59,260 bases of DNA from Flavobacteriales bacterium (lineage in GTDB: Bacteria; Bacteroidota; Bacteroidia; Flavobacteriales; Schleiferiaceae), in the NCBI GenBank assembly GCA_002737315.1, contig NSIH01000004.1:1-59260 (forward strand). Direction: 5' to 3'. Positions 1 through 8,487 of this stretch are shown here, piece by piece. Below the pieces are notes generated by a model. The model was not told the origin of the DNA. It saw nothing but the letters and a program-made list of their open reading frames with translations, and made no database searches. The translations under genes were made by a program, and so were the position numbers. Numbering within the stretch: the first letter of the stretch is position 1; each line of letters opens with the position of its first letter.

Positions 1-596
1 TTGACGTCGCATCGAAGCGAGCCCTCTTCCATATTGCCGTCTGAAATATCGAGGTAGCGCACCAACTGCCGAATTTCGTTGAGGAAGGCATAGGCCTCTT
101 CTCCGTTGCGAAGGTCTGGCTCGGTAACCACTTCGAGTAGGGGAACCCCCGCTCGGTTGAAGTCCAGAAGGGTGTTGAACGGATCCAAATCGTGAATGGA
201 CTTGCCGGTATCCTCTTCCATGTGAATGCGGGTCAAGCCTAGTGTTTTTGGGCCCTGCATCGTATCAATTACCACGGATCCTCCGTTGCAGATGGGTGTT
301 TCGTGCTGGGTAATTTGGTAGCCCTTGGTCAGGTCAGGGTAGAAGTAGTTTTTGCGGGCGTATTCGTTGTATTCGCGAATTTGGCAGCCCAAGGCCAATC
401 CCAGTCGGGTAGCCGCTCGAACCACGCCCCAGTTCGCTTGGGGGAGGGCGCCGGGTAAACCCAGCGAAACCGGACTAATTTGGGTATTGGCGGCCTCACC
501 ATACCCGTAGGCTTCGGAGCCATAGGCCTTACTCAGGGTGCTCAACTGCACGTGCACCTCTAAACCAATAACTGCTTCATAGCCCTGCTGCGTCAT
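1..596 (-). CDS. gatB: Asp/Glu-tRNA amidotransferase subunit B, N-terminal part (cut by window edge)
   Basis: Subunit B of the cytoplasmic GatCAB amidotransferase, which turns Glu-tRNA(Gln) and Asp-tRNA(Asn) into the correctly amidated species. Read from 596 leftward the protein begins MTQQGYEAVIGLEVHVQL, and the family landmarks ARKNYFYPDL and GVPLLEVVTEPDL follow. The frame is open to base 1, giving about 198 residues; the family is usually near 480, so well over half is outside the window. The ATG overlaps the lpxK stop as ATGA (593-596), so gatB is the third gene of a miaA-lpxK-gatB run and is probably translationally coupled. Identity is firm; only the C-terminus is unseen. Confidence 0.96.
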   Translation of the reverse strand, partial: MTQQGYEAVIGLEVHVQLSTLSKAYGSEAYGYGEAANTQISPVSLGLPGALPQANWGVVRAATRLGLALGCQIREYNEYARKNYFYPDLTKGYQITQHETPICNGGSVVIDTMQGPKTLGLTRIHMEEDTGKSIHDLDPFNTLLDFNRAGVPLLEVVTEPDLRNGEEAYAFLNEIRQLVRYLDISDGNMEEGSLRCDV

Positions 597-1648
597 AGCT
601 GCAAAGGTACACGGAACCCATGGGCCTTCCATTCCTGCTGAAGCCACTTTAGCAGGCGCGGACCGTCCTGGTCCAGCACGATTTCGTGTGGGAGCACATA
701 AACGCGGAATTCAGACCATGCCTTGGGCTTGGTACCCATGCGAGCCCTGTCTTTTTTGGTGGTTACAATGATAGAGATTTCGCGTTCGCGGCACTTTTGA
801 GCAATAGACTGCACCACCGACTTGCTGAAGGGCTCATGGTCGGCGAGCACGAAGGCATCAGCCATGGGTACCAGGCGCCGAACGCCTGCAAGAAATACCT
901 GAGGCTGACCGATTCCGCAGAGGGCGATGGCCTTGTCGGGCTTTATCGATTCCCAGGGTTCGGCGCCCCATTGCGGCTGGGGTTCCCCGTATCGCTCCCA
1001 GCTGCAAAATAGATCTTGTTCGGGACTCAGCTGCAGGGTCTTGCGAATGTCAAGCCGCGTGAGCGGATCCACCGGACCTGGGCAACGAGTTACCACTACG
1101 GCATGAGCGCGCAGGGCGGCCGAAGGATGCTCCCGAAGTCGTCCGACCGGAACCACATGATCCTGCGTGTACCACTGTCCAAAGGGGCATACCAAAATTT
1201 GCAGGGCGGCATTGACTCCGCGATGCTGAAAGGCGTCGTCAAGAATTACCGCGCCCACCTTGCCCATGGTTTTAAGAGCCTCAGCGCGCTGGTTGGCAAC
1301 AAATACTCGAATGTCATTGCTATGACCAAAGTGCTGGCGCACCATGAGCGCTTCGTCTCCCACGTCGAGGGGTTCATCCTCGAGGGTCACTTCGCGAAGC
1401 TCCCGTGTTTTGCGTCCGTAGCCGCGACTGAGGTAGTAGACCGGCTCAATGCGCTGGTGCAGCTGCTCCATAATCCAAAGACTGAGCGGCGTTTTTCCGG
1501 TACCGCCAAGGTGTAAATTGCCAATGGAAACGCTCGCAATCTCAGGTTGGTAGGTGCTTCGGATGCGCCAGCGGTAGGCAGCCGCGTGCAGCCAGGCCCC
1601 CAGGGCATAAATCCACGATAAAGGGAGAAGAATCCTACGCGCTAGCAT
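593..1648 (-). CDS. lpxK: Tetraacyldisaccharide 4'-kinase
   Basis: LpxK phosphorylates the 4' position of the lipid A disaccharide precursor at the cytoplasmic face of the inner membrane. The protein is 351 residues, normal for the family. It has an N-terminal hydrophobic anchor (about residues 6-25), a P-loop SIGNLHLGGTGKTPL at 41-55, and DDAFQHRGV where most LpxK have DDGFQHR. I chose the ATG at 1648 because the reading frame upstream of it only copies the complement of miaA and the hydrophobic anchor starts right after this Met. It overlaps the 3' end of miaA by 14 bases and its stop overlaps the gatB start. Confidence 0.95.
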   Translation of the reverse strand: MLARRILLPLSWIYALGAWLHAAAYRWRIRSTYQPEIASVSIGNLHLGGTGKTPLSLWIMEQLHQRIEPVYYLSRGYGRKTRELREVTLEDEPLDVGDEALMVRQHFGHSNDIRVFVANQRAEALKTMGKVGAVILDDAFQHRGVNAALQILVCPFGQWYTQDHVVPVGRLREHPSAALRAHAVVVTRCPGPVDPLTRLDIRKTLQLSPEQDLFCSWERYGEPQPQWGAEPWESIKPDKAIALCGIGQPQVFLAGVRRLVPMADAFVLADHEPFSKSVVQSIAQKCREREISIIVTTKKDRARMGTKPKAWSEFRVYVLPHEIVLDQDGPRLLKWLQQEWKAHGFRVPLQL

Positions 1649-2537
1649 GATTGCGAAGGTAGTTCCAGGCCCCTTCTGCGGGAATGCGCAGACTCCCCTC
1701 AATTTTAGCCAGCCAAGTGCGCTGTCTTTTGGAGTACTGCCGCGTGCGAAGGGCAATCTGCGCGGTCATTGCCAGGTCGTCCAAGGAGCTAGATTTGGGC
1801 TCATAAAATTCCCGATAGCCCACCGTTTGAAGCGGCGTCAAAGAAGCAAAGGCCTCTAGGTCAAGGGCTTCGTTGCGGAGGCCTTCGGCCATCATTTGCT
1901 TGCTTCGCTCCATTATTCTAGGGTCGAGCCACTGGGAATCCGACTCGAGAACGACCTCGCGCAGGACCGCAGGCCAAATGCGGCCAACCTCGCCTCGGCG
2001 CTGGGCAGAGTAGGCCTGGCCACTGGACTCCATAACTTCTAGTGCCCGGAGCACCCGCCTTGGGTTTTGCAGGTCGGCCACAGCGGCGTAGTCCGGGTCG
2101 AGTTTGCGGAGTCTTGATCGCAATTCGTCGGGATTTTTGAGCCAAATAGCCTCGAGCTCGCTTCGAAATTCGGGCAGGGCTGGAGGCATGGGGTCGAGTC
2201 CTTGGAGCAGTGCCTTGGCATAAAGCCCCGAGCCTCCCACGACTACCGCTGATCCGCACTGGGCTATGATTCCGCGCAGAATAGGCTCTGCCCAGACGGC
2301 ATAACTCGCTGCGGTCAATGGCTCGTGAATGCTGTGGCTCGCTATGCCATGATGCCTTACCCCAGCAAGCTCTGCCTCGCTGGGTCGCGCAACGCCAATA
2401 CGCAGCTCGCGGTATACCTGGCGGGCGTCGCAACTTAGAATCTCACAGCCTAGGGCCTTGGCGAGCTCGATGGCCAAAGAGGTTTTGCCCGAGGCCGTCG
2501 GTCCGTGAATCATCCAAATACTGGGAACCGCGTTCAT
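1635..2537 (-). CDS. miaA: tRNA dimethylallyltransferase
   Basis: MiaA transfers a dimethylallyl group to A37 of tRNAs that read codons starting with U. The 300-residue protein has the P-loop IHGPTASGKTS at about residues 10-20, then LSCDARQVYRELRIG (the substrate-binding DxxQ/R region) and the TVGYREF motif near residue 238. Length fits the family. It is the first gene of the leftward miaA-lpxK-gatB run. Its ATG lies 4 bases from a promoter-like TACCTTAG box (2542-2549, complement), one mismatch from TAnnTTTG, so the transcript may begin almost at the start codon. Confidence 0.96.
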   Translation of the reverse strand: MNAVPSIWMIHGPTASGKTSLAIELAKALGCEILSCDARQVYRELRIGVARPSEAELAGVRHHGIASHSIHEPLTAASYAVWAEPILRGIIAQCGSAVVVGGSGLYAKALLQGLDPMPPALPEFRSELEAIWLKNPDELRSRLRKLDPDYAAVADLQNPRRVLRALEVMESSGQAYSAQRRGEVGRIWPAVLREVVLESDSQWLDPRIMERSKQMMAEGLRNEALDLEAFASLTPLQTVGYREFYEPKSSSLDDLAMTAQIALRTRQYSKRQRTWLAKIEGSLRIPAEGAWNYLRNHASA

Positions 2538-2576
2538 TCTGCTAAGGTACTAAGTGAAATTGGCGTACATTTCCGT

Positions 2577-2906
2577 ATGGTCTTTCCATCACGCCCCGCT
2601 CAGACCTCTGCCTACCGTTTTATTAATCGGACTGACTTGCTCGGCCTCACTTTTGCTGATCAGGATGCCCTAACCAGCGAGGTCATGCGGCAAGAGCGTT
2701 GGGGTCTGCTGCACAAGGCTACCTTTCAGGGCAATGTAGAGGAGCGCAAAGTCACGCTTTTTTTCACGGCTAAGCAGGGTCGTTTTGCCCTCAACACAAC
2801 CATTTGGGCCTGCACCGAGCAGACCGTGGTGTTTAAGGATTCGGAGCTAATGCCGATACGCGCGGTGGAGGCGGTAGAATTTCACCAATCCTCCGAAGAG
2901 GAATAG
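2577..2906 (+). CDS. Small conserved-looking protein of unknown function
   Basis: A 109-residue soluble protein that I do not recognise. It begins MVFPSRPAQTSAYRF, has no signal peptide or membrane segment, is predicted mostly strand by eye (alternating hydrophobics in the second half), and contains one Cys. The frame extends further upstream to 2505, but that part lies antisense to miaA. The ATG at 2577 sits 3 bases after TACATTTC (2566-2573), one mismatch from the TAnnTTTG promoter box. Its 3' end overlaps the convergent gene at 2882-3403 by 25 bases. It is probably real, because it has a promoter-like box and fills the gap, but its function is unknown. Confidence 0.6.
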   Translation: MVFPSRPAQTSAYRFINRTDLLGLTFADQDALTSEVMRQERWGLLHKATFQGNVEERKVTLFFTAKQGRFALNTTIWACTEQTVVFKDSELMPIRAVEAVEFHQSSEEE

Positions 2907-3403
2907 CCGTCGGCTAGGTCTTCTTCGTCAAAGCCCAATTCGTCGTCTTCGTCGAGGTCGTCTTCGTCGCTAAATCCGCCCTCTGCGCTGTCGTTGTAGT
3001 GCAGTTCGGGTGCAGTTGCCGGGCGCTTGCCGTAGCTGAATACCAGGGATGGCTCGGGTACCTCCGCCTTCTCGTCGCGCACAAATTCCACCAAGAAGCT
3101 CCACATTTCGAGAAAGTCGTATACCATTAACAGCCTCTGGCCGCTTGAACCAAGCACTTCACCTACGCGGAGGTCTGCCATACTTGGACCAGTGGCCGGA
3201 TCCATCGCCATTAGGGGAATCTCGTCGCCTTGATTCCATTCAGCATCGGTGCGGTAGAATGAGGCCATCTGCCCAGGCTTTAGCTCAAAGGCTAGTGCTA
3301 TTGCGGCATGGGCCTCTTCGAGGCTGGCCTTGGCAGAAATAGCGATATCTCTAAAGATGTCTTCTTTGGTGTTTAAAATGGCGCGGACAACCTTGGTATT
3401 CAT
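2882..3403 (-). CDS. Plasmid pRiA4b ORF-3-like family protein with acidic tail
   Basis: A 173-residue protein of the pRiA4b ORF-3-like family, whose molecular role is not established. The family pattern is visible in the N-terminal half: an amphipathic helix with IALAFELKPGQMASFY, then VGEVLGSSGQRLLMVYDFLEMWSFLVEF. The C-terminal 35 or so residues are almost entirely Asp, Glu, Ser and Gly, which suggests a flexible acidic tail. Its ATG overlaps the cca stop (3400-3403, ATGA), so it is the last gene of ruvX-dapD-cca. Some databases label such proteins as transposon passengers, but nothing here looks mobile. Confidence 0.8.
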   Translation of the reverse strand: MNTKVVRAILNTKEDIFRDIAISAKASLEEAHAAIALAFELKPGQMASFYRTDAEWNQGDEIPLMAMDPATGPSMADLRVGEVLGSSGQRLLMVYDFLEMWSFLVEFVRDEKAEVPEPSLVFSYGKRPATAPELHYNDSAEGGFSDEDDLDEDDELGFDEEDLADGYSSSEDW

Positions 3404-4821
3404 GATTTACTAGCAATTCCGTGTTCAGCAGCCCAAGCGGTAGCAAAGGCCTTGGCGTCGTCAAAGGTATTGGGAATTAAGCCATCCAAAATAGCCTCGC
3501 GTACCGCCGTTTTCATTTGGCCGATCAGGGCGCCCGGAGGCAGGTCAAACCAGGCCATGAGCTGCGTTCCGTCAATCGGCGGTTGCCAGTTGCGCAAGTG
3601 GTCGCGGGCTTCCAATTCTGCCATTTTGGCCTTCACATGCACGTAGTTGGTTAGGTACCGGGATTTTTTCTGCGGATTCTTGGTGGTGATGTCGCTCGAG
3701 CAGAGTATCATTAGGTCTTCGATGTCGGGCCCGGCATCAAAGAGCAAGCGGCGCAGCGCGCTGTCGGTGGCGGAATCACTTACCACCGCAATCGGGCGCG
3801 AACTCATTTGAATTAGCTTGACCACATAGTCCATGCGCTGGTCTAGGGGCAGCGAGAGCCGCCTAAATAGCTTTTTTGCCATTTTCCCCCCCAGGAACTC
3901 GTGGCCGTGAAAGGTCCATCCGGTGCCCTTCATGAACTTCTTGGTCGGAGGCTTCCCTATGTCGTGCAGCAGGGCGGCCAGGCGCAGCCAAACGTATTCA
4001 GACTGCCTTGCGCAGTTGTCGACAACCTCGAGGGTGTGCCAAAAATTGTCTTTGTGCAAATGTCCCTCGACTTCATCCACGCCGGCCAAGGCCGACACTT
4101 CGGGAATCAAAACCTCCATGGCGCCGCAGCGAAACATGAGGCCCAGTCCGACCGAGGGAATGGGGCTTTCTAAAATTTTGAGCAGCTCGTTTTGAACACG
4201 TTCGGGCGACAGGATGCGCAACCGTTCTGCAGTGGCCTTCATGCCCTCGAGGCTCTCGGGCTCTATTTCAAAGTCAAGCTGGCTTGCGAAGCGTATTGCG
4301 CGAAGAATCCGCAAGGGGTCGTCGCTAAAGGTGTCAATGGGTTCAAGGGGGGTACGAAGGATTCTGTCGTCGAGGTCGGCAAGCCCATGAAAGGGGTCGA
4401 GCAGTTCGCCCCAAGACTCCCGGTTGACGCCAATAGCCATGGCATTGATGGTAAAATCGCGCCGCAGCTGGTCGTCTCGGAGGCTGCCCGGAACCACCGT
4501 CGGCTTGCGGGACTCGCTGCGGTAGCTTTCGGTACGCGCCTGAACAAATTCAATTTGCCATCCGTTCCAAGTAAATTGCGCCGTGCCAAAATTGGGGTAA
4601 ACCACCACTTTGCCCGCATGAAGCATTTTTGCGGCACGCTGAGCAATGGCGAGGGCATCACCCACCACAACAAAATCAACGTCTTTGGAGCTGCCTCGCT
4701 TTAAAAATTGGTCGCGTACCCAGCCCCCAACCACATAACAGGGAAGGCCGAGGTCGTCAGCCGCTTCGCCAACCGTTTTAAAAAGATCATGGTCGATCCA
4801 ACCGGCAAAATTTTGGCTCAT
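3400..4821 (-). CDS. cca: CCA tRNA nucleotidyltransferase / HD domain protein
   Basis: This enzyme adds or repairs the 3' CCA of tRNAs. The 473-residue protein opens with the polymerase beta-like head: GGWVRDQFL at residues 32-40 and the catalytic DVD at 47-49. RRDFTINAMAI and the RILRAIRFASQLDF helix of the RNA-binding neck follow. An HD phosphohydrolase domain sits in the C-terminal half (LAALLHDIGKPPTKKF). Length and domain order match Bacteroidota homologues. The gene matters in this window because three of the four tRNA genes here do not encode CCA. It lies 6 bases after dapD and overlaps the following gene as ATGA. Confidence 0.94.
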   Translation of the reverse strand: MSQNFAGWIDHDLFKTVGEAADDLGLPCYVVGGWVRDQFLKRGSSKDVDFVVVGDALAIAQRAAKMLHAGKVVVYPNFGTAQFTWNGWQIEFVQARTESYRSESRKPTVVPGSLRDDQLRRDFTINAMAIGVNRESWGELLDPFHGLADLDDRILRTPLEPIDTFSDDPLRILRAIRFASQLDFEIEPESLEGMKATAERLRILSPERVQNELLKILESPIPSVGLGLMFRCGAMEVLIPEVSALAGVDEVEGHLHKDNFWHTLEVVDNCARQSEYVWLRLAALLHDIGKPPTKKFMKGTGWTFHGHEFLGGKMAKKLFRRLSLPLDQRMDYVVKLIQMSSRPIAVVSDSATDSALRRLLFDAGPDIEDLMILCSSDITTKNPQKKSRYLTNYVHVKAKMAELEARDHLRNWQPPIDGTQLMAWFDLPPGALIGQMKTAVREAILDGLIPNTFDDAKAFATAWAAEHGIASKS

Positions 4822-4827
4822 AAGCGA

Positions 4828-5655
4828 TTAAACGGCTACTTGGAATTCGCGCAAGGCCTCGTTGAGCGAAGTTTTTTGGTCGGTGCTCTCCTTTCGACGG
4901 CCAATAATAAGCGCGCAGGGTACCTGGTAGGTGCCTGCAGCAAATTCTTTGGGCATGGTCCCGGGAATCACCACGCAACGCTCTGGCACAAGTCCGCGAT
5001 AGGTGATGGGTTCTGGGCCGGTCACGTCAATAATTTTGGTGGAGGCGGTCAATACCACGTTCGCTCCCAGAACGGCTTCACGGCCAATGCGAACTCCTTC
5101 TACCACAATGCACCGAGAACCGATAAAGGCACCGTCTTCGATAATAACGGGCGCGGCCTGCAGGGGTTCAAGCACGCCGCCAATGCCGACTCCGCCCGAA
5201 AGGTGCACGTCAGCACCAATTTGAGCACAACTTCCAACGGTCGCCCAGGTATCAACCATGGTCCGCGGCCCAACGTGCGCACCGATGTTGACGTAGGAGG
5301 GCATTAGAATAACGCCAGGGGCGAGGTAGGCACCGTGCCGCGCGATTGCATGGGGAACCACGCGAACCCCCAGGGACGCGTAGTTGCGCTTCAGGGGCAT
5401 TTTATCGTGAAACTCAAGGGGCCCGGCCTCGTAGGTTTCCATAGTACGCTGCGGAAAATACAGAACCACCGCTTTTTTGATCCATTCGTTGACAATCCAG
5501 CCCTCTGCATGGGGCTCGGCGACCCGCAATGCTCCGCGGTCGAGGGCTTCAATTACCTGCGCCACGGCATGGTGTGCTTCAGGGCTTTGCAGTTCGTCGC
5601 GGTGGGTCCACAGATGTTCTATGGTTTGGCGCAGTTCGTTCCAGTTTGGATTCAT
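4828..5655 (-). CDS. dapD: 2,3,4,5-tetrahydropyridine-2,6-dicarboxylate N-succinyltransferase
   Basis: DapD succinylates tetrahydrodipicolinate in the succinylase branch of diaminopimelate and lysine synthesis, supplying peptidoglycan cross-links. The protein is 275 residues, the usual size, with a helical N-terminal part and then a left-handed beta-helix of hexapeptide repeats (roughly residues 100-230, for example VRIGREAVLGANVVL). The start overlaps the ruvX stop as ATGA (5652-5655). A second gene of the pathway, dapB, lies elsewhere in the window at 22018-22728. Confidence 0.95.
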   Translation of the reverse strand: MNPNWNELRQTIEHLWTHRDELQSPEAHHAVAQVIEALDRGALRVAEPHAEGWIVNEWIKKAVVLYFPQRTMETYEAGPLEFHDKMPLKRNYASLGVRVVPHAIARHGAYLAPGVILMPSYVNIGAHVGPRTMVDTWATVGSCAQIGADVHLSGGVGIGGVLEPLQAAPVIIEDGAFIGSRCIVVEGVRIGREAVLGANVVLTASTKIIDVTGPEPITYRGLVPERCVVIPGTMPKEFAAGTYQVPCALIIGRRKESTDQKTSLNEALREFQVAV

Positions 5656-6062
5656 CGTTTTTGGCTTAAAAAGTTTTCAAGTATTAGGCTGGCAGCTGCA
5701 GCATCAAGTTGGCCTTTGTCTTTTTTGACCACCTTAGACCGACCCAAAAGGGCTGCGCCCTGGGCTGCAAGCTTAGAGGTGAGGCGCTCGTCGACCATAT
5801 GCACCACCGCGTTGGGCCAGGTTGCTGCAAGAATTTTTGCGACCGAATCGCGGGCTGCTGCGCCATGCGAAATGCCGCCGTCTAACCTCTGGGGACTGCC
5901 CAGCGCGATACCCTGAATTCCAGAACCGTCACCGTACCTGCGCCCGAGTTCTTGGGCGAGGTCAGCCGTGGGAAGGGAAGCCACGGGGAATGCCATTATG
6001 CCCTGCGCATCGCTTTCAGCGAGACCAGTGCGGCGGAGTCCGGGATCAAGGCCAATCCACAT
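5652..6062 (-). CDS. ruvX: Putative pre-16S rRNA nuclease / Holliday junction resolvase-like YqgF
   Basis: A YqgF/RuvX family RNase H-fold nuclease, linked in other bacteria to 5' maturation of 16S rRNA. It has 136 residues. The N-terminus MWIGLDPGLRRTGLAESD carries the first catalytic Asp, GIALGSPQRLDG follows, VVHMVDERLTS gives the conserved Glu, and DAAAASLILENFL near the C-terminus holds the last acidic site. It heads the leftward ruvX-dapD-cca-ORF3 operon. A perfect TACCTTTG promoter box lies on the complement at 6092-6099, back to back with the def promoter. Confidence 0.9.
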   Translation of the reverse strand: MWIGLDPGLRRTGLAESDAQGIMAFPVASLPTADLAQELGRRYGDGSGIQGIALGSPQRLDGGISHGAAARDSVAKILAATWPNAVVHMVDERLTSKLAAQGAALLGRSKVVKKDKGQLDAAAASLILENFLSQKR

Positions 6063-6091
6063 GCTTTTAGTGCGGTTTCATTACAAGAGAA

Positions 6092-6112
6092 CAAAGGTAG
6101 GGGGTATCTTTG
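6092..6112. promoter_or_regulatory. Divergent promoter pair for ruvX and def
   Basis: Two perfect TAnnTTTG boxes lie back to back, separated by 5 bases: TACCTTTG on the complement (6092-6099, facing ruvX) and TATCTTTG on the plus strand (6105-6112, facing def). TAnnTTTG is the established Bacteroidota -7 element. The def ATG begins 4 bases after its box, so the def mRNA should have essentially no leader; the ruvX leader would be about 24 bases. No clear -33 TTG was found for either. Confidence 0.65.
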
Positions 6113-6116
6113 CGCC

Positions 6117-6692
6117 ATGGTTTATTCGATTCTGGCTTATGGTTCAGCGATGCTCAAGCGCAAGGCCAAAACCGTGGAGTGCCCTAGCTCCGAGTTAGGG
6201 ACCTTCGTGGACTCTATGTTTGAGACCATGTATGCCACTAAAGGAGTAGGATTAGCTGCCCCACAAATAGGTTTCAGCACCAGGGTCTTTGTGGTAGACG
6301 GCTCGCCCTTTGCCGACGATCCGGCCAACGAGGCCGACGCTGAGGCACTCAAAACGTTTAAGAAGGTTTTTATCAATGCCGAGATTGTGGAGGAGTCCGG
6401 GGAGGATTGGGCCTTTGAAGAGGGCTGCTTGAGCATTCCCGACCTGCACGAGTCGGTGCTCCGCAAAAGTGCGCTAACGATCAAGTACCAGGACCTGCAG
6501 GGCAACTGGCTGCAAGAAACGTTCACTGGCGTGTGCGCTAGAATAATCCAGCACGAGTACGACCACATTGAGGGTATTCTTTTCACCGACCGTCTGAGTC
6601 CGCTTAAAAAGAGGCTTATTAGCGGACGCCTCAAAGACATTGCCTCGGGCAAGGTGACGGCAAACTACCGCATGAAATTTAACGTAGCATGA
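6117..6692 (+). CDS. def: Peptide deformylase
   Basis: Removes the formyl group from the N-terminal Met of new proteins. It has 191 residues with all three deformylase motifs: GVGLAAPQIG (43-52), EGCLSIP (102-108, metal-binding Cys) and HEYDH (146-150, two metal-binding His and the catalytic Glu). I chose the ATG at 6117; the open frame extends upstream but there it is only antisense to ruvX, and the promoter box ends 4 bases before this ATG. Its stop overlaps the next gene as ATGA. Confidence 0.96.
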   Translation: MVYSILAYGSAMLKRKAKTVECPSSELGTFVDSMFETMYATKGVGLAAPQIGFSTRVFVVDGSPFADDPANEADAEALKTFKKVFINAEIVEESGEDWAFEEGCLSIPDLHESVLRKSALTIKYQDLQGNWLQETFTGVCARIIQHEYDHIEGILFTDRLSPLKKRLISGRLKDIASGKVTANYRMKFNVA

Positions 6693-7189
6693 AAAAGTTC
6701 TTAATCGCCCTTACTGGGGCTGCGGCAGTAGCCGGTTGTACCGGCAGCGCAGACGGAGAAAAAGCCGTTCAAGAAATGAGCGCACGGTCAAACTGGTCTG
6801 AGGATTCAACGGGTGCTAATGCCATTGTGCGAAGCCTTGAGTTGGCCGCGCAAGAGGCCCAAAACGATTCGTTGTGGACAAGGTATCAGCTCGCAGCGGG
6901 AGACCTTGAAGCCCAGATTCCCAGTCGGGCACTTTATGCGATACGCCACTACATGCGCGTGTTCGATAGCCTCCCCGAGACCCAGGGTCCGCGCGCATTG
7001 TTCGCGGTGGCAACGACATTTGATATCAATTTGAACGATCGAATTCGCGCGGCACAGGCCTATGAACTGTTTACCCAGCGCTATCCCCAGCATCCATGGC
7101 GAGGGCGCGTTGATACCCTAATGCAGCTTACCCAATCCAACGCCGACTCCCTTATTTTACAGCAAATTCAAGATAAATCCAATGAATGA
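6689..7189 (+). CDS. Lipoprotein of unknown function, helical repeat-like
   Basis: A 166-residue lipoprotein. The N-terminus MKKFLIALTGAAAVAGCTG has a short hydrophobic stretch and a lipobox ending at Cys17. The mature part is helical and reads like one or two tetratricopeptide-type helix pairs (ALYAIRHYMRVFDSLPETQG, then RAAQAYELFTQRYPQHPWRG). It is probably anchored in the outer or inner membrane facing the periplasm. It starts within the def stop (ATGA) and its end overlaps the DUF5606 gene by 8 bases, so it belongs to the def operon. No specific function can be assigned. Confidence 0.8.
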   Translation: MKKFLIALTGAAAVAGCTGSADGEKAVQEMSARSNWSEDSTGANAIVRSLELAAQEAQNDSLWTRYQLAAGDLEAQIPSRALYAIRHYMRVFDSLPETQGPRALFAVATTFDINLNDRIRAAQAYELFTQRYPQHPWRGRVDTLMQLTQSNADSLILQQIQDKSNE

Positions 7190-7652
7190 TCTCAAGCAAG
7201 TGCTCGCCATTGCAGGCCGCCCCGGACTCTACCAATTAATCGCATCTACCCGCACGGGTCTTGTTGCGGAACCCTTAGGCGGAGGCGCCCGTGTTAGCGC
7301 ATCGGCTCGACAGCAAGTGCATGTGCTCGACGAGATGGCACTCTACACCCATGAGGGTGAGCGCCCCTTGCGCGAGGTTCTTGCCGCCGTGGGCACCCTG
7401 CTTCAAGGCGCGGAGGCTCTGCCGCACAATTCAGACGGTTCAGTGATTACTGCGGAGTTTGCCAAACTGGTGCCCGACTACGACGAGGGCAAGGTCTACT
7501 TGAGCGACATGCGCAAGTTTTTTCAGTGGTACAATACCCTGGTTCGCTTTGGATTTTTTGTCGAAGCTCCCGAGGCTAAAGAGCCCAAAAGCCCCGCAAA
7601 ACCTGCCAAAAAGAAGGCCCCTGCAGCCCCAAAGGTAGAAGATGGCGAGTAA
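7182..7652 (+). CDS. DUF5606 domain-containing protein
   Basis: A 156-residue cytoplasmic protein matching the Bacteroidota DUF5606 family. It starts MNDLKQVLAIAGRPGLYQLIA, followed by a small beta domain (about residues 20-60) and DMRKFFQWYNTLV. The last 25 or so residues are rich in Lys, Pro and Ala (KPAKKKAPAAPK) and are probably disordered and nucleic-acid- or membrane-attracted. The family role is not known; its place between def and mazG is conserved in Flavobacteria as far as I know. It overlaps mazG by 11 bases. Confidence 0.85.
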   Translation: MNDLKQVLAIAGRPGLYQLIASTRTGLVAEPLGGGARVSASARQQVHVLDEMALYTHEGERPLREVLAAVGTLLQGAEALPHNSDGSVITAEFAKLVPDYDEGKVYLSDMRKFFQWYNTLVRFGFFVEAPEAKEPKSPAKPAKKKAPAAPKVEDGE

Positions 7653-8436
7653 ATCCTCGGCCATTCCAGCGCTCGAAGCCTTTGATCGCCTGCTTGGCAT
7701 CATGGATGAGCTTCGTGCCCAATGCCCTTGGGACCGGGTGCAAACCGAGCAAACCCTGCGCATTCTTACCCTAGAGGAGGCCTATGAGCTCGCGGATTCC
7801 ATCGATGCTCGAGATTGGTCGGGCATGGCCAATGAACTGGGCGATCTTTTTTTGCATTTGGTATTCTACAGCAAAATAGCCAGCGAAGGGGGGCATTTTA
7901 GCCTGGCTGAGGTGCTGCACGGAGTCTGCGACAAGCTGGTTCGGCGCCATCCGCACATTTATGCCGACGTCAAAGCCGAGGATGCCGAGGCGGTAAAGGC
8001 CAACTGGGAGGCCATCAAGCTTGCCGAGAAAGCCGGAACAGAGGCGCAAAAATCAGTTTTAGAGGGAGTTCCAAAAGCATTGCCCGCCTTGGTCAAGGCC
8101 TACCGCATGCAAGAAAAGGTTCGTGGAGTGGGCTTTGACTGGCCCTCAGCCGACGGCGCTTGGCTCAAGGTACACGAAGAACTCGCGGAGCTTCAGCAAG
8201 CCCCTGACGATGAATCGGGCCGCGAAGAGCTGGGCGACTTGTTTTTTGCTCTGGTGAATTATGCCCGGCATCGAGGTTGGGACCCCGAGCAGGCCCTAGC
8301 TCAGGCCAACGATAAGTTTCGCCGCCGCTTTCAAGCCATGGAGGCCATGCTCGCATCGAGCGGAGAGAGCAACGCCAAACAAAGCATCGAATCTTGGGAT
8401 CTTCTTTGGAATCAGGTAAAAAGCCAAGAGAAATAA
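7642..8436 (+). CDS. mazG: Nucleoside triphosphate pyrophosphohydrolase
   Basis: MazG hydrolyses NTPs and dNTPs to monophosphates and is regarded as a housecleaning enzyme. The protein is 264 residues with two MazG repeats: the first at about 20-120 (CPWDRVQTEQTL, LEEAYELADSI, ELGDLFLHLVF) and the second at about 165-245 (KVHEELAELQ, EELGDLFFALVNYARH). The EExxE and ExxD metal-binding signatures are intact in both. It closes the def operon. A 51-base gap to the next gene contains a weak promoter-like sequence. Confidence 0.95.
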   Translation: MASKSSAIPALEAFDRLLGIMDELRAQCPWDRVQTEQTLRILTLEEAYELADSIDARDWSGMANELGDLFLHLVFYSKIASEGGHFSLAEVLHGVCDKLVRRHPHIYADVKAEDAEAVKANWEAIKLAEKAGTEAQKSVLEGVPKALPALVKAYRMQEKVRGVGFDWPSADGAWLKVHEELAELQQAPDDESGREELGDLFFALVNYARHRGWDPEQALAQANDKFRRRFQAMEAMLASSGESNAKQSIESWDLLWNQVKSQEK

Positions 8437-8487
8437 CACTTGCTTAAGCTACACTTCACCTTTGCGATGAATCTTTAGGTTCATTCG

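Noticed and set aside
2882-3403. Insertion-sequence remnant, as the pRiA4b ORF-3 family name might suggest
   Set aside because: No transposase, no terminal inverted repeats or target duplication, and the gene is translationally coupled to cca.
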